DNA from: Spirosoma endophyticum
GTDB taxonomy: Bacteria; Bacteroidota; Bacteroidia; Cytophagales; Spirosomataceae
Length of the DNA stretch: 64,000 bases
Direction of reading: 5' to 3'
Assembly (NCBI RefSeq): GCF_900112365.1
Contig: NZ_FOLQ01000005.1
Span: forward strand, 342,562-406,561
Numbering within the stretch: the stretch's first letter is position 1; each line of letters begins with the position of its first letter. Shown here one piece after another: positions 8,145-16,480 of this stretch. The notes beneath the pieces are model-generated. The model did not search any database, was not told the origin of the DNA, and worked only from the letters and a program-made list of their open reading frames with translations. A program made the translations under genes and the position numbers.

Positions 8145-9686
8145 ATGTCAACTCCTGTTCGCGTTCGTTTCGCACCCAGCCCCACCGGCCCGCTACATAT
8201 TGGCGGAGTGCGTACCGCGCTTTATAATTATTTATTTGCCCGAAAAATGGGTGGTCAGATGCTTCTCCGCATTGAAGACACTGACCAGAATCGCTTTGTG
8301 CCCGGTGCTGAAGAGTATATTCTGGAAGCACTACGTTGGGTCGGCATTGAAATTGATGAAGGCCAGGGCGTGGGAGGGCCGCATGCTCCCTATCGCCAGT
8401 CAGAACGTCGGGACATTTACCAGAAAGAAGCCCAGCGCCTGGTGGCAGAAGGGAAAGCCTACTACGCTTTTGATACGGCGGAAGAATTGGATGCCATGCG
8501 CAAACGACTGGAGGAAGCTAATGCACCAGCCGCCCAATACAATTCCATTACGCGGTTGCAGATGAGTAACTCACTGACCATGAAAGCCGAAGAAGTTCAG
8601 GCACGTATGGATGCGGGTGATCCATTTGTGATTCGTTTGAAAACACCTCGTAAAGAAGAAGTTCGGCTTAATGATCTTATTCGGGGCTGGGTCAATGTTC
8701 ATTCATCAGCCATTGACGATAAAGTCCTGCTGAAATCGGATGGTTTGCCAACGTATCACCTTGCGAATATTGTCGATGATCACCTGATGGGCATCACGCA
8801 CGTTATCCGGGGTGAAGAGTGGTTGCCATCGGCCCCATTGCACGTACTGCTGTATCGTTATTTAGGTTGGGAAGACACCATGCCGCAATTCGCTCACCTG
8901 CCGCTATTGCTGAAACCTGAAGGTAATGGCAAACTCAGCAAGCGCGATGCAGATTTGGGTGGTTTCCCTATTTTCCCGCTACAATGGACTGATCCCGCTA
9001 CGGGCCAGGTGGCAAAAGGATTTCGGGAAGACGGTTATCTGCCTGAGGCAACCGTTAACTTTCTGGCCTTGCTAGGCTGGAACCCTGGCACCGAACAGGA
9101 ACTGTTCACAATGGATGAACTGATTGCCAGTTTCGATATTGCACAGGTGCATAAAGCCGGAGCCCGGTTCGATATTCAGAAAGCGCAGTGGTTTAACCAT
9201 CAATACATTCGACAGGTAGCTGACGACGTACTGGCGCCAACGGTGCAGCAACAAGCGGAGGCTGCTGGATACGATTGTTCACTGGAGAAAGCAACAAAAA
9301 TTGTAGCACTGCTTAAGGGACGGGTTAATTTCGCTCGTGAAATTGTTACAGAAGCTGGAACGATTTTTAATGCACCAACGACTTACGACGAAGCTATAAC
9401 AGCCGCAAAATGGAATGATGATGCGGTACGTGCTGTAACAGCTTTTCGCGATGCCTTGCTACCGTTTGACGGTGAATTCGTAGCTGATGCTATCAAACAT
9501 ACGTTATCTAATGCCATGCAACAGGCAGGTATCAAACAGGGTAAAATTATGCAGGCCATGCGTTTAGCGCTTACGGGTACCGGAGCCGGTCCTGACCTGA
9601 TGCTAACCATGGAAATCATTGGAAAAGACGAAACGATTGGGCGTCTGGAGAAGGCGCTCAGTACGTTGAAATCACCTGTCAATTAA
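8145..9686 (+). CDS. gltX: Glutamate--tRNA ligase
   Basis: A 513-residue class I aminoacyl-tRNA synthetase that charges tRNA-Glu. The N-terminal catalytic domain has FAPSPTGPLHIGG with the HIGH-type box at 18-21, the LRIEDTD motif at 41-47, and the KMSKS-type loop KLSKR at 263-267. The C-terminal anticodon-binding part runs from about 340. Length is normal. Start ATG 8145 fits the synthetase N-terminus. The enzyme is cytosolic and essential. The large hairpin just upstream lies in its leader and could affect expression. Confidence 0.97.
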   Translation: MSTPVRVRFAPSPTGPLHIGGVRTALYNYLFARKMGGQMLLRIEDTDQNRFVPGAEEYILEALRWVGIEIDEGQGVGGPHAPYRQSERRDIYQKEAQRLVAEGKAYYAFDTAEELDAMRKRLEEANAPAAQYNSITRLQMSNSLTMKAEEVQARMDAGDPFVIRLKTPRKEEVRLNDLIRGWVNVHSSAIDDKVLLKSDGLPTYHLANIVDDHLMGITHVIRGEEWLPSAPLHVLLYRYLGWEDTMPQFAHLPLLLKPEGNGKLSKRDADLGGFPIFPLQWTDPATGQVAKGFREDGYLPEATVNFLALLGWNPGTEQELFTMDELIASFDIAQVHKAGARFDIQKAQWFNHQYIRQVADDVLAPTVQQQAEAAGYDCSLEKATKIVALLKGRVNFAREIVTEAGTIFNAPTTYDEAITAAKWNDDAVRAVTAFRDALLPFDGEFVADAIKHTLSNAMQQAGIKQGKIMQAMRLALTGTGAGPDLMLTMEIIGKDETIGRLEKALSTLKSPVN

Positions 9687-9762
9687 GTATTTTTAAACCT
9701 ATAAGCTGGACTGACGTTTCGGTCTTATAGACCTTGTAGGTTTGTATTCAAACTCAAAACTC

Positions 9763-10053
9763 ATGGCAAAGAAGAAAACTAACCCTGACGAAAACGACAA
9801 ACCGCGCGTTCATAAAGAACTCGAAGGTTTCGACATTCAAATCAACTCGTTCGGCGAAATCACCACGAGTTTTGATATTGATAAGATCAATCAATTTTTA
9901 AATAAAACGGTTGACGACAAAAAACTTCGCCATCGTACTGATCTGAATCTTAAGGGTGATCCCGAACCCGACGAAAAAGAGGAAGAATCGGATGAAGATC
10001 ATCTTTTCGATGAGACAGATAATGATCTGCCAGACGATATCAACCAACGCTAA
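9763..10053 (+). CDS. Small acidic conserved hypothetical protein
   Basis: A 96-residue soluble protein starting at ATG 9763 (MAKKKTNPDENDKPRVHKEL). A plus-strand extension to 9742 adds seven residues and is less likely. The N-terminal two thirds include a patterned segment (GFDIQINSFGEITTSFDIDKINQFLN), then a strongly acidic tail (DEKEEESDEDHLFDETDNDL). It has no membrane segment or cysteine. I recognise it only as a small protein of the kind conserved in Cytophagales; no function is assigned. A strong terminator overlaps its stop codon, so the gltX transcript probably ends here. Confidence 0.65.
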   Translation: MAKKKTNPDENDKPRVHKELEGFDIQINSFGEITTSFDIDKINQFLNKTVDDKKLRHRTDLNLKGDPEPDEKEEESDEDHLFDETDNDLPDDINQR

Positions 10054-10092
10054 AAGCCCGACCCGTCAAAATGCCCGGTCGGGCTTTTTTTG
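10052..10092 (+). terminator. Intrinsic terminator
   Basis: A perfect 12-bp stem (10052-10063 with 10077-10088, AAAAGCCCGACC against GGTCGGGCTTTT), 13-base loop and a run of T. It begins at the stop codon of the small acidic protein. Confidence 0.9.
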
Positions 10093-10182
10093 TACCGTTT
10101 GTCAGAAAAACCATGCGTAGAATGCACAGGTTTATGTAGTTTTCCTCAGTAATTCCTGTTACCTATTTACTGATAACTGACT

Positions 10183-10962
10183 ATGTACTCTCACGAAATC
10201 GACTACAAAATCATTGGCGAAGACATCCAGATCGTCGAAATTGAGTTAGATCCTAATGAAACCGTTATTGCCGAGGCCGGTTCGATGCTGTTTATGGAAG
10301 ATGGCATCACGTTCGAAACCAAAATGGGCGACGGCTCACAGCCCGACCAGGGATTTCTGGGTAAGTTACTCCAGGCCGGTTCGCGAGTAGTTATGGGCGA
10401 ATCGCTATTCATGACGCACTTCACGAACCGGGGTGTTGGCAAACGTAAAGTAGCTTTCTCGGCTCCCTATCCTGGCACCATCATGCCTGTGAATCTGGCC
10501 AATGTATATGGAAACACGCTCATTGTTCAGAAAGACGCATTTCTATGCGCAGCGCTTGGCACAAAGCTGAGCATTCAATTCAACCAACGCCTGGGAGCTG
10601 GTTTCTTTGGTGGCGAAGGTTTCATTTTAGAAAAAGTGCAGGGCGATGGCATGGTATTTATTCATGCCGGGGGCGTTGTAATTGAGCGGACGCTAAATAA
10701 TGAAACGCTACGTGTTGATACGGGCTGCGTCGTTGGTTTCGAACCAAGTGTCAATTTCGACGTTCAGCGGGCGGGCGGCCTACGTAGCATGGTATTTGGT
10801 GGCGAAGGTTTGTTTCTCGCTACGTTACGTGGTTCAGGAAAAGTCTGGATTCAATCCATGCCAATTTCCAAACTGGTTCAGCGGTTATCGCCGGGCGGTG
10901 GGCAAGCTCGCAAAGAAGGCGGCTCCGTATTGGGTCAACTAGGCAATCTGTTTGAGGATTAA
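10183..10962 (+). CDS. AIM24 / TIGR00266 family protein
   Basis: A 259-residue protein of the AIM24 family (PF01987, TIGR00266). Evidence is the N-terminal [20 protein letters not shown], then [15 protein letters not shown], and a series of Gly-rich beta strands ([39 protein letters not shown]), typical of its double-stranded beta-helix-like fold. Length is normal. The yeast homologue is needed for mitochondrial inner-membrane organisation; the bacterial role is unknown. No signal peptide or membrane helix. It stands alone after a terminator, about 90 bases downstream. Confidence 0.9.
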   Translation: MYSHEIDYKIIGEDIQIVEIELDPNETVIAEAGSMLFMEDGITFETKMGDGSQPDQGFLGKLLQAGSRVVMGESLFMTHFTNRGVGKRKVAFSAPYPGTIMPVNLANVYGNTLIVQKDAFLCAALGTKLSIQFNQRLGAGFFGGEGFILEKVQGDGMVFIHAGGVVIERTLNNETLRVDTGCVVGFEPSVNFDVQRAGGLRSMVFGGEGLFLATLRGSGKVWIQSMPISKLVQRLSPGGGQARKEGGSVLGQLGNLFED

Positions 10963-11068
10963 TAACTGGTTGAATACGGAAAGCTGTATTTTTTTGGAAA
11001 GATTTTAGGACATTTTTTATCAAAATCATGTTAATCATGAAAATCTGATAAATCTTAGTTCAGACAAT

Positions 11069-11359
11069 ATGGAAGTTATTTGCACGAACGACAAATTTCC
11101 GGCACCGGTGCTGGCCTTTTATGCTGAATTTGGCATACAGACACCTAAACAGGACCAGTTGTATACGATCCGGCAGATGAAACGGCACACGACTGGTGAC
11201 ACAGGGGTATTGCTGAATGAAATTCAGAACCCCGAGGTACCGGTCAAGCATCCGGTAATGGGCGAAGTTTGGTTTGAACCAACTTTCAACATCAATCGGT
11301 TCGCTACGTTGATGGGGCAACCAGTTAAGCAGGAAGAGATGGAAGATGTAAATGCCTGA
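11069..11359 (+). CDS. Conserved hypothetical protein, 96 residues
   Basis: A short soluble protein beginning MEVICTNDKFPAPVLAFYAE. It has one Cys, no signal peptide, no membrane helix and no motif I recognise. The sequence (YTIRQMKRHTTGDTGVLLNEIQNPEVP; MGEVWFEPTFNINRFATLMG) looks like a compact alpha/beta protein. A terminator follows 20 bases after the stop, which supports it as a real single-gene unit. Confidence 0.6.
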   Translation: MEVICTNDKFPAPVLAFYAEFGIQTPKQDQLYTIRQMKRHTTGDTGVLLNEIQNPEVPVKHPVMGEVWFEPTFNINRFATLMGQPVKQEEMEDVNA

Positions 11360-11380
11360 CCAGGCAACATCTATACAATA

Positions 11381-11415
11381 AAAAAAGCCTTGGCACCAAA
11401 CCGCCGGGCTTTTTC
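11381..11415 (+). terminator. Probable intrinsic terminator
   Basis: AAAAAGCC (11382-11389) can pair with GGCTTTTT (11407-11414), followed by CG and more T. The loop is 17 bases and may fold further. It lies just after the 96-residue hypothetical gene. Confidence 0.6.
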
Positions 11416-11425
11416 GTTTTCTTAT

Positions 11426-11527
11426 TTGTCATGCTGGAACGCCAGCCCGGTGACGCAGGAAGCATCTACGTCAGTAAAGCATTTTTAACCAGCTATCGAA
11501 GATGCTTCCTTCGTCAGCGTGACAAAG
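11426..11527. repeat. Imperfect palindromic intergenic element (GTCATGCTG...GAAGCATCT type)
   Basis: The left end TTTGTCATGCTG and a GGAAGCATCT block at 11458-11467 are mirrored on the right by AGATGCTTCC (11500-11509) and CAGCGTGACAAA (11515-11526). It forms an imperfect hairpin of about 100 bases ending 5 bases before the gldD start. The GTCATGCTG and GAAGCATCT words are, from memory, typical of a short palindromic repeat spread in many bacterial genomes; I could not count copies. Confidence 0.7.
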
Positions 11528-11531
11528 ACTT

Positions 11532-12119
11532 GTGGTAAAGTATTTGCTCATTTCCCTTATTGGCCTGTTGTCGGCTTCCTGCGGCAATAGCTCGTCTGAC
11601 AACTACGTACCGAAACCGAAAGGATTTCCTCGGTTCGATCTGCCTACACCGAGCTACACACTACTCGACCCAACGCATCCATACCAGTTTGAGTACAACA
11701 AAATAGCCCGGATTCTGCCTGATACGTTCGCCCGCTCGGAACCGGACTGGATTTTCATTAATTATCCGGCCTATCACGCCAGCGTTCAGCTGACCTACAA
11801 ACCTGTTCGGAATGATCTGAAACGACTAAAGGCTATGCTCGATGATTCGTACAAACTGGCAACCCGGCATAACATCAAGGCCTCGGCAATTGTGGAGAAA
11901 AAGTTACGGCTACCATCAGGTCTGGAAGCAAGTCTGATCGACCTCGCCGGTGAAGTACCCAGTCAGGTGCAGTTCATCACAACGGATTCTACGACGCATT
12001 TCCTGCGGGGGGCTTTGTATTTCAACACGGCAACCGAAAATGATTCACTACAACCGGTGATTCAGTACATTCGCAAAGACATTCTGCATTTACTCAACAC
12101 GCTTAAATGGCGAAAGTAG
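11532..12119 (+). CDS. gldD: Gliding motility lipoprotein GldD
   Basis: A 195-residue lipoprotein starting at GTG 11532, with a short hydrophobic signal and lipobox LSASC (Cys17). The mature protein carries typical GldD marks: YVPKPKGFPRFDLPTPSY at the start, WIFINYPAYHASVQLTYKPV in the middle, QVQFITTDSTTHFLRGALYF, and a C-terminal IRKDILHLLNTLKWRK. GldD is needed for gliding and for type IX secretion in Flavobacterium; its exact step is unknown. No ATG is near, so GTG is the best start. Its leader is largely made of the palindromic element, and the cytochrome c gene follows 11 bases after the stop. Confidence 0.88.
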   Translation: MVKYLLISLIGLLSASCGNSSSDNYVPKPKGFPRFDLPTPSYTLLDPTHPYQFEYNKIARILPDTFARSEPDWIFINYPAYHASVQLTYKPVRNDLKRLKAMLDDSYKLATRHNIKASAIVEKKLRLPSGLEASLIDLAGEVPSQVQFITTDSTTHFLRGALYFNTATENDSLQPVIQYIRKDILHLLNTLKWRK

Positions 12120-12130
12120 ATTCCCAAACC

Positions 12131-12559
12131 ATGAAAATACTGTTTACTCTCTTAGCCTGCCTGTCGCTTTCCGTTGCTGTAGCGCAAACAAAAAAACCAG
12201 CTTCTAAAGTAGCCAAACCTGTAACTGAGGCTACAGCCGTCAAGTCGCCGGGTCAGTCTATTTACGAACAAAACTGTCTGACCTGTCACCAGTCAAACGG
12301 GTCGGGTGTGCCCAATTTAAATCCACCTCTGCGCGGAACAGATTGGGTATTAGGTGATAAAACCCGGCTCATCAACGTAGTACTAAAGGGTTTACAAGGT
12401 CAGGAAATCGAGGGAGATATGTATGATAATGCCATGCCTGCTCACGATTTTCTGAAGGACGATCAAATCGCAGACGTGCTGACGTATATACGTAGTAATT
12501 TTGGCAACAAAGCCGACGCAATTACCGCTGATGAGGTGAAGGTCGTGCGGAGAAAATAG
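12131..12559 (+). CDS. Class I c-type cytochrome
   Basis: A 142-residue exported monohaem cytochrome c. From ATG 12131 it has a signal peptide (MKILFTLLACLSLSVAVAQ); a start at 12107 would overlap gldD and spoil the signal. The haem site is Cys49-Leu-Thr-Cys52-His53, and Met102 in AMPAHDFL is the likely sixth ligand, followed by the C-terminal helix IADVLTYIRSNF. Such small proteins carry electrons in the periplasm to terminal oxidases. Probably co-transcribed with gldD; no functional link is known. Confidence 0.9.
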   Translation: MKILFTLLACLSLSVAVAQTKKPASKVAKPVTEATAVKSPGQSIYEQNCLTCHQSNGSGVPNLNPPLRGTDWVLGDKTRLINVVLKGLQGQEIEGDMYDNAMPAHDFLKDDQIADVLTYIRSNFGNKADAITADEVKVVRRK

Positions 12560-12560
12560 G

Positions 12561-12636
12561 TTTTCAACACAGCGCAACGGAGGTGTCACGGAGAAAACAG
12601 AGTTTTTTTCATACCTCCGTTGCGCTGTGTTGAAAA
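12561..12636. terminator. Perfect 24-bp inverted repeat between convergent genes
   Basis: Arms 12561-12584 and 12613-12636 (TTTTCAACACAGCGCAACGG plus AGGT) are exact complements. They lie between the cytochrome c stop (12559) and the carboxylase stop (12640), so the hairpin can end transcription from both sides. The loop holds GTCACGGAGAAAACAGAG, which resembles the CACAGAG/CACGGAG-type repeat seen in many bacteria (from memory), so it may be a repeat family member. Confidence 0.8.
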
Positions 12637-12639
12637 GAA

Positions 12640-14259
12640 CTACGTCTGTATCACACCAACCGAAAACCGCTTTGTAATGGGTGCATGGTTAGCGGCATTT
12701 ATCCCTTCAGAAAGAATTTGTCGGGTCTGGAGTGGATCGATGACAGCGTCTACCCATAGCCGGGCGGCTGCGTAGTAGGGTGATAACTGCGCATTGTACT
12801 GATCGGTGATCTTATCCAATTGCGCCTGCTCTTCTTCCGGCGTCATTGGCTGACCTTTCGCTTTTTGAGCCGCCATCTGAATCTGAAGCAGTGTTTTGGC
12901 GGCTGAGGCTCCGCTCATCACGGCCATTTGCGCCGTAGGCCAGGATAGCATCAACCGTGGATCGTAGGCTTTACCGCACATGGCATAATTGCCAGCGCCA
13001 TAACTGTTCCCTATTACTACTGTAAACTTCGGAACAATCGAGTTAGCCATTGCGCTAACCATTTTGGCTCCGTCTTTAATAATTCCGCCCTGCTCCGCCC
13101 GACTACCGACCATAAAACCCGACACGTCCTGCAAAAACACTAATGGTATGCGTTTCTGATTGCAATTCATGATAAATCGGGCCGCTTTATCGGCCGCATC
13201 GCCATAAATGACCCCGCCCATTTGCATTTCTGAAGGTTGCCCCGTTCGACCTTTGGCTTTCACAACCTTCCGCTGGTTAGCTACAATACCTACCGCCCAC
13301 CCATCGATACGGGCGTATCCGCATAGCAGCGACTGACCATAACCGGGTTTATACGCATCGAACGCTGAGTTATCCACAAGTCTATCCACAATTTCCAGCA
13401 TATCGTAGGGTTTCACACGATCTGTAGGCAGAATCTGGTAGATTTCTTCTGGATTTTTAGTTGGAAGTGCTGACTCGACGCGGTCAAAACCGGCCGTTTC
13501 GTGATGGCCAAGTTTATCAAAAATGCGTTTAATCGCGTCTAAACAGCTTTGATCGTCGGGGTATTTGTTGTCGACTACGCCCGAGATGTCAGTGTGGGTA
13601 GTAGCTCCACCGAGGATTTCGGCATCTACGTCTTCGCCAATGGACGCTTTCACTAGGTAAGGACCAGCCAGAAAAATAGAGCCTGTTCCTTCGACAATCA
13701 ACGCTTCATCGGACATAATGGGCAAATAGGCGCCACCCGCCACACAACTACCCATAATAGCCGCCACCTGTAAGATACCCATCGCAGACAGATGCGCATT
13801 ATTTCGGAATGTTCTACCGAAATGTTCTTTATCAGCAAAAACCTCATCCTGCAAGGGCAAATAAACCCCCGCGCTATCGACCAGGTAAATAATAGGTAAG
13901 TGATTCTCCATGGCAATCTCCTGCGCCCGAAGATTCTTCTTGGCCGTAATTGGAAACCAGGCACCCGCTTTCACGGTAGCGTCGTTGGCCACAATCACGC
14001 ACTGCCGACCCGATACGTATCCAATGCCCACGACTACCCCGCCAGATGGGCAGCCGCCATGCTCAACATACATACCATCGCCCGTAAACAAGCCAATTTC
14101 AACGAAAGGCTTTTCTGTATCAACCAGATAAGCGATACGTTCGCGAGCCGTTAGTTTCCCTTTTCGGTGCTGATCGTCAATTTTTTTCTGACCACCACCC
14201 AGTTGGGTTTGGGTTGTTCGCTGGCTTAATTCGTCAAGAAGGGTTGGGATTGAGTTCAT
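12640..14259 (-). CDS. Acyl-CoA carboxylase beta subunit (methylcrotonyl-CoA carboxylase-like)
   Basis: A 539-residue carboxyltransferase of the biotin-dependent acyl-CoA carboxylase family. The N-terminal crotonase-like half has KLTARERIAYLVD and FGRTFRNNAHLSAMGILQVA; the C-terminal half has PLVFLQDVSGFMVGS, GNSYGAGNYAMCGKAYDPRL and WPTAQMAVM. MGSCVAGGAYLPIMSDEALI and the DISGVVD segment are closer to methylcrotonyl-CoA carboxylase beta than to propionyl-CoA carboxylase, suggesting a role in leucine breakdown. It transfers CO2 from carboxybiotin on a separate alpha subunit, which is not in this window. Substrate preference is inference. Confidence 0.85.
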   Translation of the reverse strand: MNSIPTLLDELSQRTTQTQLGGGQKKIDDQHRKGKLTARERIAYLVDTEKPFVEIGLFTGDGMYVEHGGCPSGGVVVGIGYVSGRQCVIVANDATVKAGAWFPITAKKNLRAQEIAMENHLPIIYLVDSAGVYLPLQDEVFADKEHFGRTFRNNAHLSAMGILQVAAIMGSCVAGGAYLPIMSDEALIVEGTGSIFLAGPYLVKASIGEDVDAEILGGATTHTDISGVVDNKYPDDQSCLDAIKRIFDKLGHHETAGFDRVESALPTKNPEEIYQILPTDRVKPYDMLEIVDRLVDNSAFDAYKPGYGQSLLCGYARIDGWAVGIVANQRKVVKAKGRTGQPSEMQMGGVIYGDAADKAARFIMNCNQKRIPLVFLQDVSGFMVGSRAEQGGIIKDGAKMVSAMANSIVPKFTVVIGNSYGAGNYAMCGKAYDPRLMLSWPTAQMAVMSGASAAKTLLQIQMAAQKAKGQPMTPEEEQAQLDKITDQYNAQLSPYYAAARLWVDAVIDPLQTRQILSEGINAANHAPITKRFSVGVIQT

Positions 14260-14301
14260 TATAAAATGTATAAGCCAGACGCCTGTCCAATTCGTATAGA
14301 A

Positions 14302-14328
14302 TGAAAAAGACCAAGCAGAAACTTGGTC
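14302..14328 (-). terminator. Intrinsic terminator of the MCE gene
   Basis: GACCAAG (14309-14315) pairs with CTTGGTC (14322-14328) around a 6-base loop. Read on the minus strand it is followed by TTTTTC. It lies just after the stop of the MCE gene. Confidence 0.75.
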
Positions 14329-14334
14329 CAGACA

Positions 14335-15327
14335 TTACTGTTTCGTCGAATCAGCCGGTGTAACGGGTGTAATCGTCGCACTGGCGGGTAACGTAGTAGC
14401 TGGTTTTTCTTTCCGGCCAAAGAGCGAAAAATGAACGTAGCGTTTGGGGTTTTCCCGAAAATCAGTTAAGAGTTTTTCTAGACTCGTGGTCGTTTTATTG
14501 ACGTTACTATAAAGCGCTTCGTCGGACGTTAGCTTACCCAGAGACCCTTTACCGCTATTGATATCAGCCAGAATATGTTGCAGATTCTGAATCGTTTTAT
14601 TGACGTTACCGAGCGTTTGCTTCAACTGTAAAGCCTGAAGCGAATCAGCAAAATTGTCCGCTTTAGCCAGAATAGGATCGAGTTTCTTTTCCGTTTCAAT
14701 AAATGATTCTGATAACTTATTAACGTTAGCAAGCGTTGCTTTCAGGCCAGCCCGGTTTTCAGCCACTGTCAGGCCGAGTGTTCCAACAGCAGCATTCGCA
14801 CTACGTAGCGTTTGATTTAATACGACACCCGTCTGGTCAAATTGCGCCACCACGCGGTTGAGTTGATACGTCAGCGAGTCCACATTGTTCAACACGGGCA
14901 GGGTTTTCTCCTTGATCAGAGCCGACAAACCAGATTCTTTGGCAGAAACTAACATGCCACCATCCTCTAACTGGGGAGTTCCATACTTGATACCAAGCCG
15001 AACGACTTTACCACCCAGCAAGCCATCATCGGCCAGAACAGCCCTCGATCCCTTCGTGACAATAATATCTTTCTTAAGTTCAAGCGTAACCAGCAGCTGG
15101 TTTTGCTTGTTCTGCAAGATTTCGATGCTCTTGACCTGGCCCACTGTTAAACCATTGATTCTAACGGGATTGGATGGTGTCAACCCATCAATATTATCGT
15201 ACAGAACCTGGTATTTATGCGTCGAGGAGAAGAAGTCGGAGCCTTTCAAAAAATTAAATCCAAAGTAGAGCATCATCAGCGAGACGAGAGCTAACAAGCC
15301 TACTTTTACTTCCTGCGAAACTTTCAT
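14335..15327 (-). CDS. MlaD/MCE-family lipid-transport protein
   Basis: A 330-residue inner-membrane anchored protein. One membrane helix (VGLLALVSLMMLYFGFNFLKG, about 8-28) is followed by an MCE domain (about 37-115: YQVLYDNIDGLTPSNPVRING, VGQVKSIEIL, GLLGGKVVRLGI). Residues 130-300 are predicted long helices. This is the layout of the substrate-binding subunit of Mla/Mce lipid transporters, which move phospholipids between membranes. The permease and ATPase partners are not in the window, so the gene is separated from them. It lies downstream of the amidase gene on the same strand with a 129-base gap. Confidence 0.88.
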   Translation of the reverse strand: MKVSQEVKVGLLALVSLMMLYFGFNFLKGSDFFSSTHKYQVLYDNIDGLTPSNPVRINGLTVGQVKSIEILQNKQNQLLVTLELKKDIIVTKGSRAVLADDGLLGGKVVRLGIKYGTPQLEDGGMLVSAKESGLSALIKEKTLPVLNNVDSLTYQLNRVVAQFDQTGVVLNQTLRSANAAVGTLGLTVAENRAGLKATLANVNKLSESFIETEKKLDPILAKADNFADSLQALQLKQTLGNVNKTIQNLQHILADINSGKGSLGKLTSDEALYSNVNKTTTSLEKLLTDFRENPKRYVHFSLFGRKEKPATTLPASATITPVTPADSTKQ

Positions 15328-15456
15328 GCGTATGTGAAGGTGAACAGCCTATGGAGCCGAGCCAACCAATTTGGTTGAAGGTATAACCAACTTTCAGATG
15401 TGTTTGTCCCAAAGAGCAGCGAAATTAAATAGCCTTAGTGACAACATTCCATGTAC

Positions 15457-16374
15457 TTATTCTCCTTCAACTTCCTGCTTATAGCGAACAAAAGCCTTGT
15501 AGATTGCCTCGGCAATTTCCTCCTGTCCTTCGTCTGACCGAAGAAAATCTTCTTCAGCTGGATTTGTTAGATACCCACTTTCGATCAGGACACTAGGCAT
15601 CGTGGTTTTCCAGAGCACGATAAAACCAGCCTGTTTGACGCCATTGCTTTTCCGTTCAGCATTTTGACGGAAGCTACGTTCCACTTTTTCGGCGAAATTG
15701 ATGCTGCTGCTCATAAAAGCATTCTGATAATTCGCCAGCATAATCGTAGCCAAAGGTGAACGCGGATCAAAGCCCTTATACGTCTGCTGATAGTTCTTTT
15801 CCTGTAAAATAACGGCGTTTTCGCGTCGGGCCACGTCCAGATTGCTTTGGGTTCTGTGTAGACCTAATGTATAGGTTTCGGTACCATAGACCCGGCTGCT
15901 GGATGGGCTGGCATTGCAGTGAATCGAAATAAACAGGTCGGCCCGACTTCGGTTAGCAATGGCTCCTCGTTCATATAAATCAACAAAGTGGTCGGAGGCC
16001 CGCGTATAAATTACCCGAACGTTTGGGTGATTCTGTTTAATTTTACGGCCCAGTTGCAGAATCAGGTCTAAATTGATCGTCTTTTCTTTAGCATAACGAC
16101 CATGAGTCCCCGGATCTTTGCCGCCATGCCCTGCATCCAGCACAATCGTACGTAGCTGGTTAGGCGTATCGGTCGTTCCCGGAGTCGTCCCGATTTCTTG
16201 TGATCCTGTCCGGCGAACCGTATCTTGTGTTAAGCCAGGTGACAGCAAATCCGGGCTTGTTAGCGCTAAAAGAGGTAACACAACAACAACCAATGTTGTC
16301 ACTATTCCGGGAGCTAGAACCGTAGTCGTAACCCCTCTTGATTTAATAATATTTAACAGCTGAAAACGTTTCAA
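15457..16374 (-). CDS. N-acetylmuramoyl-L-alanine amidase (amidase_3)
   Basis: A 305-residue cell-wall amidase that cuts the bond between MurNAc and the stem peptide. Residues 15-38 form a signal anchor. The amidase_3 domain spans about 75-298: zinc ligands His83 (VLDAGHGGKDPG), Glu97 (KEKTINLDL) and His152 (FISIHCNA), and catalytic Glu265 in VLIESGYLTN. It acts in the periplasm, probably in daughter-cell separation. The frame begins at TTG 16374; no ATG is present upstream or before the hydrophobic segment, so the start is uncertain. It diverges from lptD. Confidence 0.9.
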   Translation of the reverse strand: MKRFQLLNIIKSRGVTTTVLAPGIVTTLVVVVLPLLALTSPDLLSPGLTQDTVRRTGSQEIGTTPGTTDTPNQLRTIVLDAGHGGKDPGTHGRYAKEKTINLDLILQLGRKIKQNHPNVRVIYTRASDHFVDLYERGAIANRSRADLFISIHCNASPSSSRVYGTETYTLGLHRTQSNLDVARRENAVILQEKNYQQTYKGFDPRSPLATIMLANYQNAFMSSSINFAEKVERSFRQNAERKSNGVKQAGFIVLWKTTMPSVLIESGYLTNPAEEDFLRSDEGQEEIAEAIYKAFVRYKQEVEGE

Positions 16375-16480
16375 AGCGATAGCAGGATAACAGTTCGTGA
16401 ATACCTTTGTAAGCTATAGACTTAACGGTCTTCGGGCAAATATAATTTTTTTAATAATCCTAACGAAACGATACTTTATT

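Noticed and set aside
8053-8565. A 170-codon plus-strand frame crossing the hairpin into gltX
   Set aside because: It lies in another frame of the well-supported gltX gene and of the inverted repeat; its product is not protein-like.
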